From: a bacterium
GTDB taxonomy: Bacteria; Pseudomonadota; Alphaproteobacteria; Rhizobiales; Aestuariivirgaceae
Assembly (NCBI GenBank): GCA_022842165.1
Contig: JALHQC010000008.1
Span: 54,143 to 118,142 of the forward strand
DNA length: 64,000 nt
Direction: 5' to 3'
Part shown: in pieces, positions 22,923-31,892 of the stretch
Numbering within the stretch: the first letter of the stretch is position 1
Layout: every line of letters starts with the position of its first letter
Program-made: the position numbers and the translations under genes
The notes under the pieces: model-generated
Database searches by the model: none
Told to the model about the DNA's origin: nothing
Seen by the model: the letters and a program-made list of their open reading frames with translations, nothing else

Positions 22923-23552
22923 ATGCAAACTAAGCAAATGAGCATTTTTGGCACGTTGCTATCGTATTTTGCACCGCAGCAGATCGCTGATGCTGCCGCA
23001 CTGCAGCAATTCATCGAGAGCCGCTCGGCCTATCTCGTCCAGAAGTCGATCACCGAATATACCCAGGCGCGCGCCGGTATGCTGTTCTCGACCATGATGC
23101 GCGAACCGATCTTTCTCGAGGGCTACGAGAAGGCGCGCTGGCATTCTTTTCCCGCGGCAATCTCAATGATGACTGAAATGGTGGAGGGAACGGTCCGCGA
23201 GCGCGAGTCGGCAGCGGCGGGCAGCCTCGATGCCGCGCTGATGCGGATCGTCGAGGCCATTCTCGCGCAATATCCGGTGCCCTCGGGACTGGGCGAGGCC
23301 TTCTGGCGCGGGGCGGCGGACCGCGTGGCGCGCGACCTGGCGCAGGCGGCACTGGGGCCGCCGAAGCCCGTGCAGGGCATTCCGCTCTTCCGCGTGAAGG
23401 AAATCTTCGATGCGCTGCCCGTCAATGATTACCTAAAGCAGCACGACTTCCCGATGTTCTCCAACACCATCCGCTTTCATCTGACCGAGCTGAAAGTCGA
23501 GTTCGAGGAGAAGGCCGCTTTTCCGGAACTGAAGCGGGTCTTGTCCGCCTGA
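22923..23552 (+). CDS. Conserved hypothetical protein (209 aa)
   Basis: A soluble, helical protein with no catalytic motif that I recognise. Features include QFIESRSAYLVQKSITEYT (about 28-46), an RARAGMLFSTMM-like stretch, and a C-terminal DYLKQHDFPMFSNTIRFHL. ATGs at 22923 and 22938 are both possible starts. It is divergent from the symporter operon. Function unknown. Confidence 0.7.
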   Translation: MQTKQMSIFGTLLSYFAPQQIADAAALQQFIESRSAYLVQKSITEYTQARAGMLFSTMMREPIFLEGYEKARWHSFPAAISMMTEMVEGTVRERESAAAGSLDAALMRIVEAILAQYPVPSGLGEAFWRGAADRVARDLAQAALGPPKPVQGIPLFRVKEIFDALPVNDYLKQHDFPMFSNTIRFHLTELKVEFEEKAAFPELKRVLSA

Positions 23553-23626
23553 GGCCGGGGCCGGGGAACCAATTTTCCCACCACCGCATTCCGCTTCGGT
23601 CCCTCACAACATGCGGAGAATCGAAA

Positions 23627-24166
23627 ATGAAACACCACCTGCTTGCGGCCTGCGCGGCCGTCATGATCCTTGCCATGCCTGTACATGCCCAGGACGCTGC
23701 CCCTGAGAATGCCGCGGCGGTCGAGGCAATGTCGAAAGTGACGGCCGCTCCCGACTTCATCAAGCATGCCTCGATGTCCGACCTGTTCGAGATCCAGTCG
23801 AGCCAGCTGGCCCAGACCAAGGCCGGCAGCGACAACGCCAAGGCCTTGGCCAAGATGCTTGTCGACGACCATACGGCGGCACGCCAGGAACTGATGACGC
23901 TGGCGCAAGGGGCCGGTGTCGCGGCGCAGCCAACCGAGTCGCTCGACGCGCGTCATCAGAAGCTGATCGACCAGCTCACGGCAGCCAGCGGGCCTGAATT
24001 CGACAAGCTCTTCGGCGAGATCCAGGCCCAGGCTCACCGCGAGGGCATTGCCCTGTTCAAGAGCTACGCCGCCAGCGGCGACAATGAAGGGCTCAAGGCC
24101 TACGCCATGAAGGGCGTGCCGGTTCTGGAGCAACACCTGCAGATGGCCGAGCAAATCGCCAAGTAA
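23627..24166 (+). CDS. DUF4142 periplasmic protein
   Basis: A 179-aa protein with a clear signal peptide (MKHHLLAACAAVMILAMPVHAQ) cleaved near residue 22. The mature part is helical and fits DUF4142: ASMSDLFEIQSSQLA, then DNAKALAKMLVDDHTAARQEL, a ferritin-like arrangement. Family members are exported, often stress-associated, with no defined reaction. A monocistronic unit; a 13-bp inverted repeat follows. Confidence 0.9.
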   Translation: MKHHLLAACAAVMILAMPVHAQDAAPENAAAVEAMSKVTAAPDFIKHASMSDLFEIQSSQLAQTKAGSDNAKALAKMLVDDHTAARQELMTLAQGAGVAAQPTESLDARHQKLIDQLTAASGPEFDKLFGEIQAQAHREGIALFKSYAASGDNEGLKAYAMKGVPVLEQHLQMAEQIAK

Positions 24167-24178
24167 CAACCGCGCTTC

Positions 24179-24233
24179 AGGTTCCGCATCCACAAACCGT
24201 GCAGAAATGCTAGGGATCGCGGATGCGGAACCT
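24179..24233. repeat. 13-bp inverted repeat overlapping the next start codon
   Basis: AGGTTCCGCATCC (24179-24191) is the exact reverse complement of 24221-24233, with a 29-base loop. The right arm contains the ATG at 24223. It may end transcription of the DUF4142 gene or hide the next start; there is no U-tract. Confidence 0.5.
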
Positions 24234-25014
24234 CGAAACTTTCATGCAATCGGGCTGGATCCGGTTTCCTTGCGACCAGCGGGTCCTCGCATGGGCAGCA
24301 AGCGTTGCCGAAACCGCCCGCGCGGCTGCCCGCGACCGCTCTCATGCGCACTGGCTGCGCTGTAGCGGAACATGGTTCGTAGGCGTCGATGCGCTGCCCA
24401 ATGACGCGCAAGGCGCGGTAGGCGATGGCCCGCCGCTCTCCGGCGCTGCGGTGGATTTCATCAAATCCGTCCCCGCTTATGATCTTCCGCTCCATCGGGC
24501 GCAGGTTTCGGTCTGCTATCCGGGCTATCCGCAACGATCGCCGGATGAGACAGAGAAGGCATTTCAATATCGCCTGAAGCGCGATGCCGCCCATGTCGAC
24601 GGGCTGCTGCCCGAAGGGCCGGAGCGGCGGCGCTACCTGAAGGAGCCGCATGCCTATATCCTCGGCCTGTCGCTTTCCATGGCTGACCCCGGCGCATCGC
24701 CGCTCGTCGTCTGGGACGGCTCGCACGTGATCATGCGGCAGGCCTTTGCTGCCGCCTTCGAGAACGTGGCCACGGAAGACTGGCCCGATGTCGATGTGAC
24801 GGACCTCTATCAGGCGGCACGGCGCGAAGCGTTCGAAAGCTGCGCCCGTATCGAGCTTGCCTCCGCACCGGGCGAGGCCCTGCTGCTGCACCGCCACCTT
24901 TTGCATGGCGTGGCGCCCTGGCGCGAAAACGCTACGGCTGGTGCCGATGGCCGCATGATCGCCTATTTCAGGCCGGAGTTCACGTCGCTGTCCGATTGGC
25001 TGCAACGGCCCTAG
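24223..25014 (+). CDS. 2-oxoglutarate/Fe(II) oxygenase-like protein
   Basis: A 263-aa protein with a probable facial triad: H124-x-D126 in AAHVDGLLPEG, and a distal His in LLHRHLLHGVAPW (225 or 228). An Arg for 2-oxoglutarate lies in RMIAYFRPE. The beta-core motif LVVWDGSHVIMRQAF lies between, as in phytanoyl-CoA dioxygenase-like enzymes. The ATG at 24223 lies within an inverted repeat; ATG 24244 (MQSGWIRFP) is a plausible alternative. It precedes the PLP enzyme gene by about 85 bases. Substrate unknown. Confidence 0.7.
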   Translation: MRNLETFMQSGWIRFPCDQRVLAWAASVAETARAAARDRSHAHWLRCSGTWFVGVDALPNDAQGAVGDGPPLSGAAVDFIKSVPAYDLPLHRAQVSVCYPGYPQRSPDETEKAFQYRLKRDAAHVDGLLPEGPERRRYLKEPHAYILGLSLSMADPGASPLVVWDGSHVIMRQAFAAAFENVATEDWPDVDVTDLYQAARREAFESCARIELASAPGEALLLHRHLLHGVAPWRENATAGADGRMIAYFRPEFTSLSDWLQRP

Positions 25015-25098
25015 CCGCATGACGATTGCGGATTCGCATTCGCTGGCCGTTTCGCGATAAGCAACAGCTTCGGTATTCCGGCAACGGGGAGCTTTCGC

Positions 25099-26277
25099 AT
25101 GACGGTTTTCGATCGCCTTGGTGTGCGCACCATCATCAATGCCAAGGGTCCGGCGACGCGGCTGTCCGGCGGCATCATGAGGCCGGAAGTCGCTGCCGCG
25201 ATGGTGGAGGCCTCGCGGGCCTGCGTCGACATTGCGGAATTGCAGGCCGCGGCATCGCGCCGGATCGCCGGGGCGACGGGCGCGGAAGCAGGCTATGTGG
25301 CATCGGGCGCATCGGCCTGCCTGTTGCTGGCAGCCGCGGCTTGCGCTACCGGCCTCGACCCCGGCCGCATGGCGCGGCTTCCCGATACAGGCGGCATGAA
25401 GAACGAGGCCGTGATGGTACGGAGCCAGCGCAATTTCTATGACCATGCCATCCGGGCGGCAGGCTTGAAGATTGTCGAGGTCGGGTTGCCCGACCGTTAT
25501 GCCGGTGCAGGCGTGCGCGATGCCGAAGCCTGGGAGATCGCGGACGCGATCACCGAGCGCACCGCTGCGGTGTTCTACGTGGCGGATGCACAGTCGCGAC
25601 CTTCATTGCCGGATGTCGTCGCCGTGGCGCACCGGCATGGCGTACCCGTCATCGTCGATGCCGCGGCGCAATTGCCGCCGCAATCGAACCTCAGGCGTTT
25701 CATTGAAGAAGGTGCCGATCTGGTCGCCATCTCTGGCGGCAAGGCGCTGGGCGGCCCGCAGGCGAGCGGCATGCTGGCGGGCAAACGCGATCTCGTCATG
25801 GCGGCAGCGCTCCAGCATCTGGACCTCGACGTGTTCTGGGACATGTGGGAACCGCCCGCAGGTCTGATCGACAAGGCGAGGCTCAAGGGCGCGCCGCAGC
25901 ACGGGATCGGGCGGAGCTGCAAGGCTGGAAAGGAAGAGATCGTGGGATTGCTCACAGCACTCGAGCTTTTCATTACCGAAGGCGATGCCGCGCGCCACGC
26001 CCGCTGGCTTGGCGATTGCGAGGAAATCGCCCGCGCGCTGCCGGCTGCCACCATCACGGGCCGCGATGATACAAGCAGGGTGCCGGTCGTCGAGATCGCC
26101 CTCGGACCCAAGGGCATTGGCGCCACCGAACTCTGCCTCGCGCTGGAGCGCGGCACGCCGTCAATCGCAGTCGACCCATTCCTGCGCGAGAAAAACATCG
26201 TGCTGGTCAACCCCATGTGCCTGAAGCCGGGCGAGGCTGCGATCGCTGGCAAGACGATCGCCCGCCTCCTCGCGTGA
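25099..26277 (+). CDS. SelA/DgaE-like PLP-dependent enzyme
   Basis: A 392-aa fold-type I PLP enzyme. The start RLGVRTIINAKGPATRLSGG is characteristic of the SelA/DgaE group, Asp187 sits in VDAAAQ, and the Schiff-base Lys215 lies in ISGGKALGGPQASG. Relatives include D-glucosaminate-6-phosphate ammonia-lyase and other beta-eliminating enzymes of sugar-acid catabolism. Its place before a sugar ABC transporter supports an amino-sugar or hydroxy-amino-acid substrate, but the reaction is not fixed by the sequence. Confidence 0.85.
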   Translation: MTVFDRLGVRTIINAKGPATRLSGGIMRPEVAAAMVEASRACVDIAELQAAASRRIAGATGAEAGYVASGASACLLLAAAACATGLDPGRMARLPDTGGMKNEAVMVRSQRNFYDHAIRAAGLKIVEVGLPDRYAGAGVRDAEAWEIADAITERTAAVFYVADAQSRPSLPDVVAVAHRHGVPVIVDAAAQLPPQSNLRRFIEEGADLVAISGGKALGGPQASGMLAGKRDLVMAAALQHLDLDVFWDMWEPPAGLIDKARLKGAPQHGIGRSCKAGKEEIVGLLTALELFITEGDAARHARWLGDCEEIARALPAATITGRDDTSRVPVVEIALGPKGIGATELCLALERGTPSIAVDPFLREKNIVLVNPMCLKPGEAAIAGKTIARLLA

Positions 26278-26327
26278 ATTATAAAAACCATTTGCATTAT
26301 TAATTTTTCCAGCCCTATCATCGCCCC

Positions 26328-27518
26328 GTGCAACAGGCGGGCGATGGGATGGTGTCTCTGAAAGGGACCAACCAGGAATTCGGGCGGCCCTACAACCGGC
26401 GGATCGTTCTCGAGGCGATCCGGCTTCACGGGCCGATCGAGCGTGCCGATATCGCCCGCCGCGTCGGCCTCACCGTGCAGACGGTTGCCAACATCATCCA
26501 CGAACTGGAAGACGCCGGTCTGGTGATCGGCGCGCGCGGCGAACCGAAGGGGCGCGGCTCGCCCGCCACCAGCCTCAGCATCAATCCTGCAGGTGGCTAC
26601 ACGCTCGGCCTCCACGTCTCGCAGTTCAGGATCGAGGCCGCCATCGTCGATCTCTCCGGCACTATCTCGAGCGCCATCGAACGCCGCATCGATGCCGATG
26701 ACCCGGATGTGGCCTTCGCCGCCATAGCCGACATGATCGGCGAGCTTTCGCGCGGCAGGAGGAAGACTCTGCTCGGCGTGGGGCTGGCGATGCCCGGGCC
26801 CTTCGACGTCGAGTCGATGAGCTTTGTCGGCCCAACCACATTGCAGGGCTGGCATGGTTTTCCGGTGGCGGAGAAGCTGGCGGAGATCTCGCCCGCGCCC
26901 GCCTTCATCGAGGCCGACAGCGCGGCGGCGGCCCTGGGCGAAAGGCTGCATGGTGCGGGCCGGACGATCCGCGATTTCTTCTATCTCTATTTCGGCATCG
27001 GCCTTGGCGGCTGCATGGTGCATGAGGGTGTGGCCGTGCGCGGCGCCTTCCGCAACGCCGGCGAAATCGGCCACGTGCAGTTGATTCCCGATGGCGAGCC
27101 CTGCGCCTGCGGCAATCATGGCTGCATCGAGCGTTATGTGTCGCTCGAAGCCTATTACCGCAGGCGCCCCGTGGTGGGCCGCGCCGGCTGGATCGCCGAA
27201 GCGGCACCGGTGTTCCGCCGCGCCATCGCGACGATCGAGAATCTCTTCGATCCGGAGACGATCATCGTCGGCGGCATCGCCGAGGATGACGTGCTGGCGG
27301 AGCTTGTGGCCGCCGCCGAACCGCTGATGAATTCCGTGTCGAACCGCAAGGAACGCCTGCTGCCCCGCATCATCCGCTCGGCCAACGGCCATGACGCGGT
27401 CTTGAGGGGCGCTGCCGCCGTGGCGCTGGTGGGCGTTCTCTCGCCCCAGTCGGGCCTGCTCTTCGCGCAGGAGCCGGCCGCCCGCAATCCCCAGGCCGCA
27501 AGGAAGCGCGTGGCATGA
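26328..27518 (+). CDS. ROK-family transcriptional regulator
   Basis: A 396-aa protein from a GTG; an ATG at 26349 is the alternative. Residues about 20-85 form a MarR-like winged helix (ADIARRVGLTVQTVANIIHE). The ROK sugar-binding domain follows, with LGVGLAMPGPFD, IGLGGCMVHEG and the zinc motif CACGNHGCIE. Like NagC or XylR it probably represses the downstream transporter until a sugar binds. The next gene overlaps its stop by four bases. The AT-rich 26278-26327 gap may hold the promoter. Confidence 0.92.
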   Translation: MQQAGDGMVSLKGTNQEFGRPYNRRIVLEAIRLHGPIERADIARRVGLTVQTVANIIHELEDAGLVIGARGEPKGRGSPATSLSINPAGGYTLGLHVSQFRIEAAIVDLSGTISSAIERRIDADDPDVAFAAIADMIGELSRGRRKTLLGVGLAMPGPFDVESMSFVGPTTLQGWHGFPVAEKLAEISPAPAFIEADSAAAALGERLHGAGRTIRDFFYLYFGIGLGGCMVHEGVAVRGAFRNAGEIGHVQLIPDGEPCACGNHGCIERYVSLEAYYRRRPVVGRAGWIAEAAPVFRRAIATIENLFDPETIIVGGIAEDDVLAELVAAAEPLMNSVSNRKERLLPRIIRSANGHDAVLRGAAAVALVGVLSPQSGLLFAQEPAARNPQAARKRVA

Positions 27519-28297
27519 ACACCGGTCCCTTGTTGCAGCTCGACGATATCCGCATGAACTTCGGCGCCATCGAGGCACTGCGCGGCATCAGCTTCAGCGT
27601 GGGGCGCGGTGAAGTCGTCGCACTCCTCGGCGACAATGGCGCGGGAAAGTCGACCCTCGTCAAGATCATCTCCGGCGGATTGAAGCCATCATCCGGCGCC
27701 ATGACCTTCGATGGCCGCGAGCAGACCTTCGCCTCTCCCGCCGCCGCCAAGGCCCAGGGGATCGAGACCGTCTATCAGGACCTCTCGCTCTGCACCAATG
27801 TCGATGTCGTCGGCAATTTCTTCATGGGCCGCGAGATCGTGAAGAAGTATTTCGGCATCCCGGTGATGCAGGAAAAGGCGATGGAGGAGGTGGTGGCGAA
27901 GGCCATGGCCAATGCCGGAACTCGCATCCCGTCGCTTCGAACCAATGTCGAATATCTTTCCGGCGGCCAGCGCCAGGCGATCGAGCTGAACCGCTTTGCC
28001 CACTGGGGCGGCAAGCTCGTGCTGCTGGACGAGCCCTTCGCGGCGCTGGGCGTCGAGCAGACCAGGCGCGGCCTTGCCATGATCAAGCAGATCGCCGCGC
28101 AGGGGATCGGCGTCATCATCATCACCCACATCATGGCGCAGGCCTTCCAGGTGGCGGACCGCATCGTCGTCATCCGCCAGGGACTGGTGGCAGGCGATGT
28201 GGCCGCGAAGAAGACCAGCCCGGACGAGGTCGTCCGTATGATTACCGGCGAATCCTATGGCGGTGCCGCCCAAGAAACGAGGCCGAATGGCCCATGA
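27515..28297 (+). CDS. Sugar ABC transporter ATP-binding protein
   Basis: A 260-aa single ATPase domain: Walker [10 protein letters not shown] (about 39-47), Q-loop in [10 protein letters not shown], signature LSGGQRQA, Walker B LVLLDEP. The C-terminus ends soon after the H-loop, unlike two-domain RbsA or MglA ATPases. Single-domain sugar ATPases of the FrcA type fit best. Its start overlaps the ROK gene stop. Together with the next two genes it makes an importer. Confidence 0.93.
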   Translation: MNTGPLLQLDDIRMNFGAIEALRGISFSVGRGEVVALLGDNGAGKSTLVKIISGGLKPSSGAMTFDGREQTFASPAAAKAQGIETVYQDLSLCTNVDVVGNFFMGREIVKKYFGIPVMQEKAMEEVVAKAMANAGTRIPSLRTNVEYLSGGQRQAIELNRFAHWGGKLVLLDEPFAALGVEQTRRGLAMIKQIAAQGIGVIIITHIMAQAFQVADRIVVIRQGLVAGDVAAKKTSPDEVVRMITGESYGGAAQETRPNGP

Positions 28298-28328
28298 GCA
28301 TGACTTATCATCAGCAAAGGAGACGTTC

Positions 28329-29372
28329 ATGAATCGCATCCGCAGACTTTTGACGGCATCGATCGCCATTGCAGCGGTCGGGCTTGTCTCGCCCGCCTTC
28401 GCCCAGTCCAAGGGCAAGATCTACTATATGGTGCCGACCCTGCTGGACGAGTTCCAGACCGAGTCGGTGTCCTCCCTCACCAAGTTCTTAGGGGACGTCG
28501 GCTACGAAGTCGTGACGCTCAACGCCGACAACAAGACCGACCTGCAGCAGAGCCAGATGAACGACACGATCCTCTTGAAGCCCGCGGCGATCGTTCTCGC
28601 CGCCGTCGACTTCAACGCGCTCGTGCCCTCGATCGAGAAGGCGCGCGCCGCTGGCATTCCCGTGGTCCAGTTCGACCGCCAGATCAAGTCGACCCCGTCC
28701 GACTTCACCTCCGTCGCCGGCACGATCGAGATCGGCTATGTGGCGGCAGGCGAAGTGCAGCGCCTGCTGAAGGAAAAGAACGGCGCGGTGAAAGGCAAGA
28801 TTCTGCAGGTGCTGGGCGACCCGGCCGACCCCTATACGCTCGACATCCAGCAGGGCTTCGAGGAAAAGATGAAGGAGTTCCCCGACGCGCAGATCATTTC
28901 TCTCCCCGCCATGATGTGGGAAGCCTCCAACGCCGGCACCATCGTCTCGGACCAGATCGTGGCGAACCCCGACATCGACCTGATCTTCCTGCATGCCGCG
29001 CATCTCTCGGTGGCAGCGGTGGCAGCGCTTGAAGCCAAGGGCAAGAAACCGGGCGACGTGATGCTGATGTCATCGAACGGCGCACCCGTTGGCCTCGACC
29101 TGATCCGCAAAGGCTGGCTCAATGTCGAAGTGGAACAACCGCTCTATGCGCAGTCCGCGGCGGTTGCGATGTTCGCCGACAAGATCGTGAACAAGCAGGA
29201 AATCAAGGCGGGCACCTACAATGTGCTTGGACTTGAATCGACAGTCACGATTGAAGCCTGGGGCCCGAATATCAAGATTCCCGGCGCCGCGATCACCAAG
29301 GACAATGTCGATGAGCCGCGCTTCTGGGGCAACCTGAAGGCGCCAACCGACAAGATCATGCCGGTGGAATGA
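28329..29372 (+). CDS. Sugar ABC transporter substrate-binding protein
   Basis: The start at 28329 ([14 protein letters not shown]) has AAGGAG upstream and gives a 347-aa preprotein with a signal peptide cleaved near AFAQS. The earlier frame has no export signal at its N-terminus. The mature domain is a periplasmic binding protein of the type-1 sugar family: [36 protein letters not shown] and GIPVVQFDR. The ligand is unknown. The permease follows after a repeat-rich gap. Confidence 0.93.
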   Translation: MNRIRRLLTASIAIAAVGLVSPAFAQSKGKIYYMVPTLLDEFQTESVSSLTKFLGDVGYEVVTLNADNKTDLQQSQMNDTILLKPAAIVLAAVDFNALVPSIEKARAAGIPVVQFDRQIKSTPSDFTSVAGTIEIGYVAAGEVQRLLKEKNGAVKGKILQVLGDPADPYTLDIQQGFEEKMKEFPDAQIISLPAMMWEASNAGTIVSDQIVANPDIDLIFLHAAHLSVAAVAALEAKGKKPGDVMLMSSNGAPVGLDLIRKGWLNVEVEQPLYAQSAAVAMFADKIVNKQEIKAGTYNVLGLESTVTIEAWGPNIKIPGAAITKDNVDEPRFWGNLKAPTDKIMPVE

Positions 29373-29382
29373 CCGGCCGGCC

Positions 29383-29502
29383 GCCACCTTCTCCCCTTGC
29401 GGGAGAAGGTGGCGCGGAACGCGCCGGATGAGGGGTATCACACGCGATTCCCCTCATCCGTCATGCGTCCCACATGACACCCTCTCCCGCAAGGGGAGAG
29501 GG
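29383..29502. repeat. Palindromic intergenic repeat (RIME/REP-like)
   Basis: Three hairpins: GCCACCTTCTCCC/GGGAGAAGGTGGC (29383-29395/29401-29413), CGGATGAGGGG/CCCCTCATCCG (29425-29435/29450-29460) and CCCTCTCCC/GGGAGAGGG (29480-29488/29494-29502). It lies within the ABC operon between binding protein and permease. Similar units recur at 36825-36900 and 42173-42320. Confidence 0.8.
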
Positions 29503-29529
29503 AAATCTGGAATTGAGACGGGACCACCC

Positions 29530-30528
29530 ATGACATCTCCCCGCCAGCGGGCCATTGCCGAATTCGTGCTCGACCATCTCGTGTGGTTCATGCTGGCCTT
29601 CGTGCTGATCGTGTTCTCGATCTTCGTGCCGAATTTCTTCCAGGTCGGCATCTTCGCCAACATCGTCGAGCAATCGACCTTCGTTGGCGTCATGGCAATT
29701 GGCCTCGCCATCGTCATCATCGCCGGCCACATGGACCTGTCGGTCGAATCGACGGCGGCGCTTGCCGCGATGATCACTGGCATTCTCTTCTGTTCGCGCG
29801 GCATCGGCATCGGACTGACGCTGACGCCCGAATGGCTGGTGCTGCCGCTGTCGCTCATCATTGCGCTGGCGATCGGCGCCGCGATCGGTCTTCTCAACGG
29901 CTTCTTCGTCATCAGGCTGAAGATGACGGCTTTCATCGTGACGCTCGCTTCCTTCATCTGGGTGCGCGGTCTTGTGGTCGCCATTTCGGGCGGGCGTTCG
30001 GCGCAGGATCTGGCGCCTTCGATCCGCGTCATCGGCATCTACCAGATCCTCAATGTGCCGCTCATCGCCTGGATCGCCATCGCGTGTTTCGCGGTGTTCT
30101 CCTTCATCATGACGCGAACGCCCTTCGGCCGCCACGTGACGCTGGTGGGCGGCAACTCGGTTGCCGCCTTCCGCGCCGGCATCAAGGTCGACCGCCTGCT
30201 CTTCATCAGCTTCATCCTGGCAGGCGCCATCGCCGGTCTCGCGGGCTGGCTGCTGGCGATCCGCACCAGCGGCGCCACGGCGAACCTGGGCGTAGGCATG
30301 CTGTTCCATGCTTTCGCGGCGGTCGTCATCGGCGGCGTCAGCCTCAAAGGGGGAGTTGGCCGGTTACCGGGCGTTTATGCCGGTGTGCTGCTGTTGTCTT
30401 CGATCAACACGGCGATCAACCTCATGGGCCTGCCCGCGCATTATACGCAGGTGATCCAGGGCATGCTGGTACTTGCCGCCGTGCTGCTCGACACCCTGAA
30501 ACTCCAGATCCGCCAGAGGTTCGCATGA
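29530..30528 (+). CDS. Sugar ABC transporter permease
   Basis: A 332-aa inner-membrane permease of the RbsC/FrcC family from the ATG at 29530 (MTSPRQRAIAEF); the upstream frame is repeat DNA. It has about nine to ten membrane segments. Family motifs include GIAIVIIAGHMDLSVES-type sequence (GLAIVIIAGHMDLSVESTAA), GLLNGFFVIRLKMTAFIVTL and GGVSLKGGVGRLPGVYAGVL. The SDR gene follows after ten bases. Confidence 0.93.
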   Translation: MTSPRQRAIAEFVLDHLVWFMLAFVLIVFSIFVPNFFQVGIFANIVEQSTFVGVMAIGLAIVIIAGHMDLSVESTAALAAMITGILFCSRGIGIGLTLTPEWLVLPLSLIIALAIGAAIGLLNGFFVIRLKMTAFIVTLASFIWVRGLVVAISGGRSAQDLAPSIRVIGIYQILNVPLIAWIAIACFAVFSFIMTRTPFGRHVTLVGGNSVAAFRAGIKVDRLLFISFILAGAIAGLAGWLLAIRTSGATANLGVGMLFHAFAAVVIGGVSLKGGVGRLPGVYAGVLLLSSINTAINLMGLPAHYTQVIQGMLVLAAVLLDTLKLQIRQRFA

Positions 30529-30538
30529 GTGTGCTAGA

Positions 30539-31309
30539 ATGACGGGAAGACTTGCAGGAAAGGTGGCGCTGGTCATCGGCGCGGCGCGCGGCATCGGCGA
30601 AGGCATCGCCGAACGCTTCGTCGAGGAAGGCGCGAAAGTCGTCATCGCCGATACCGAGGTGGAGGCAGGCCGGGAAACCGCAGCCCGCCTCAACGGCCTT
30701 TTCATCGAGACCGATATCTCGCGCCTGGATCATGCCGAACGCGCGGTGAAGACCGCCATCGACGGTTTCGGCGGCCTCGACATTCTGGTGCAGAATGCCG
30801 GCATCTATCCCTGGACGCTGATCGAGAACATCAGCCCCGAGGAATGGGACAAGGTCCTTGCGGTGAACCTCAAGGGCACCTTCCTCGCCGCGCGCGCCGC
30901 ACTTCCGCACATGAAGAGCAAGCGCGCGGGCCGCATGGTGTTCACCTCATCGATCACCGGCCCGCGCGTGACGAGCCCCGGCCACGGGCACTATTCGGCC
31001 TCGAAAGCCGGCATCAACGGCTTCATCAAGTCGGCGGCCCTGGAGTTTTCGAACTACGGCATCACCGTCAACGGCATCGAACCCGGCAACATCCTGACGT
31101 CGGGCATGCAGATGCACCGCTCGGAGGCCTTCATCAGGTCGATGGAGGCCGCCGTGCCGCTGGGCCGTCTCGGAACACCGCGCGACATCGCCAATTGCGC
31201 GCTGTTTCTGAGTTCGGACGAGGCTTCCTACATCACCGGCACGACGATCATCGTCGATGGCGGGCAGACGCTGCCCGAGGGTGCGGACTTCCGCATCAAT
31301 CCGGATTGA
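30539..31309 (+). CDS. SDR-family oxidoreductase
   Basis: A 256-aa classical short-chain dehydrogenase. It has the NAD(P) motif GAARGIGEG (about 14-22), NAG in LVQNAGIYPW, the Ser in FTSSITG, the catalytic YSASK, and a C-terminal TGTTIIVDGGQTLPEG. An acidic residue after the second strand (ADTEVEAG) favours NAD. It lies last in the ABC operon and probably oxidises the imported sugar. It ends 14 bases into the convergent DUF1287 gene. Confidence 0.9.
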   Translation: MTGRLAGKVALVIGAARGIGEGIAERFVEEGAKVVIADTEVEAGRETAARLNGLFIETDISRLDHAERAVKTAIDGFGGLDILVQNAGIYPWTLIENISPEEWDKVLAVNLKGTFLAARAALPHMKSKRAGRMVFTSSITGPRVTSPGHGHYSASKAGINGFIKSAALEFSNYGITVNGIEPGNILTSGMQMHRSEAFIRSMEAAVPLGRLGTPRDIANCALFLSSDEASYITGTTIIVDGGQTLPEGADFRINPD

Positions 31310-31874
31310 AGCGATAATGCCCGGTGATTGGAAAGCGGTCGAGCACAGCCTCGCGCCGTGTGCCCGCGCCGATATTGTGGATGACCAGCGGGCGATCTGC
31401 ATCTTCGCCTGAAGCAGCACTCACCACCACGATGTGCGGCAGGTTGCCGGGCAGCATCATGGTAACGAGGTCGCCCGCCTGATAGCCACCGCCCATGACC
31501 TTGGCATTCTTCCGCCGGAAGAAAGCCTGGAGATTGGGCACGCGGCGATGATCGATATTGCGGTCGGTGCGTTTGAGGCCCCAGTGTTTCGGATAGGCGC
31601 CAAAATTCGCCGCCATATCCTCGTGCACGGCCTTCTGCAGGTCGAAGCGCAAACCCTCGCGATAGGCGCGGATGACGACGTCGGTACAGACGCCGCGCTC
31701 GTCCGGCACGTCGCCGCCGGGATAGGCGATCCGCACATAGGAAGGATCATAGATGACGGTGCGCCCGATCTGCGCTTCCGCCGCGCTGACGAGCCTGTCC
31801 TGCCAAGTAGCCGCACGGGCGGGCGATGTGCAGAGGGCAAGCGTTGCAGCAAGAACCATGCGGCGTGTGAGCAT
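31296..31874 (-). CDS. DUF1287 secreted protein
   Basis: A 192-aa protein with a signal peptide (MVLAATLALCTSPARA). The mature domain is DUF1287, with YPGGDVPDERGVCTDVVIRAY and GYQAGDLVTMMLPGNLPHIV carrying conserved Cys and His as in NlpC/P60-like folds. Family function is unknown; a peptidoglycan link is plausible. Convergent overlap with the SDR gene. Confidence 0.88.
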   Translation of the reverse strand: MLTRRMVLAATLALCTSPARAATWQDRLVSAAEAQIGRTVIYDPSYVRIAYPGGDVPDERGVCTDVVIRAYREGLRFDLQKAVHEDMAANFGAYPKHWGLKRTDRNIDHRRVPNLQAFFRRKNAKVMGGGYQAGDLVTMMLPGNLPHIVVVSAASGEDADRPLVIHNIGAGTRREAVLDRFPITGHYRFNPD

Positions 31875-31892
31875 GCCCTACACTCCGCCACG

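Noticed and set aside
25575..27578. Long minus-strand frame (667 codons)
   Set aside because: Opposite the PLP enzyme and ROK genes, which have clear families; shadow frame.
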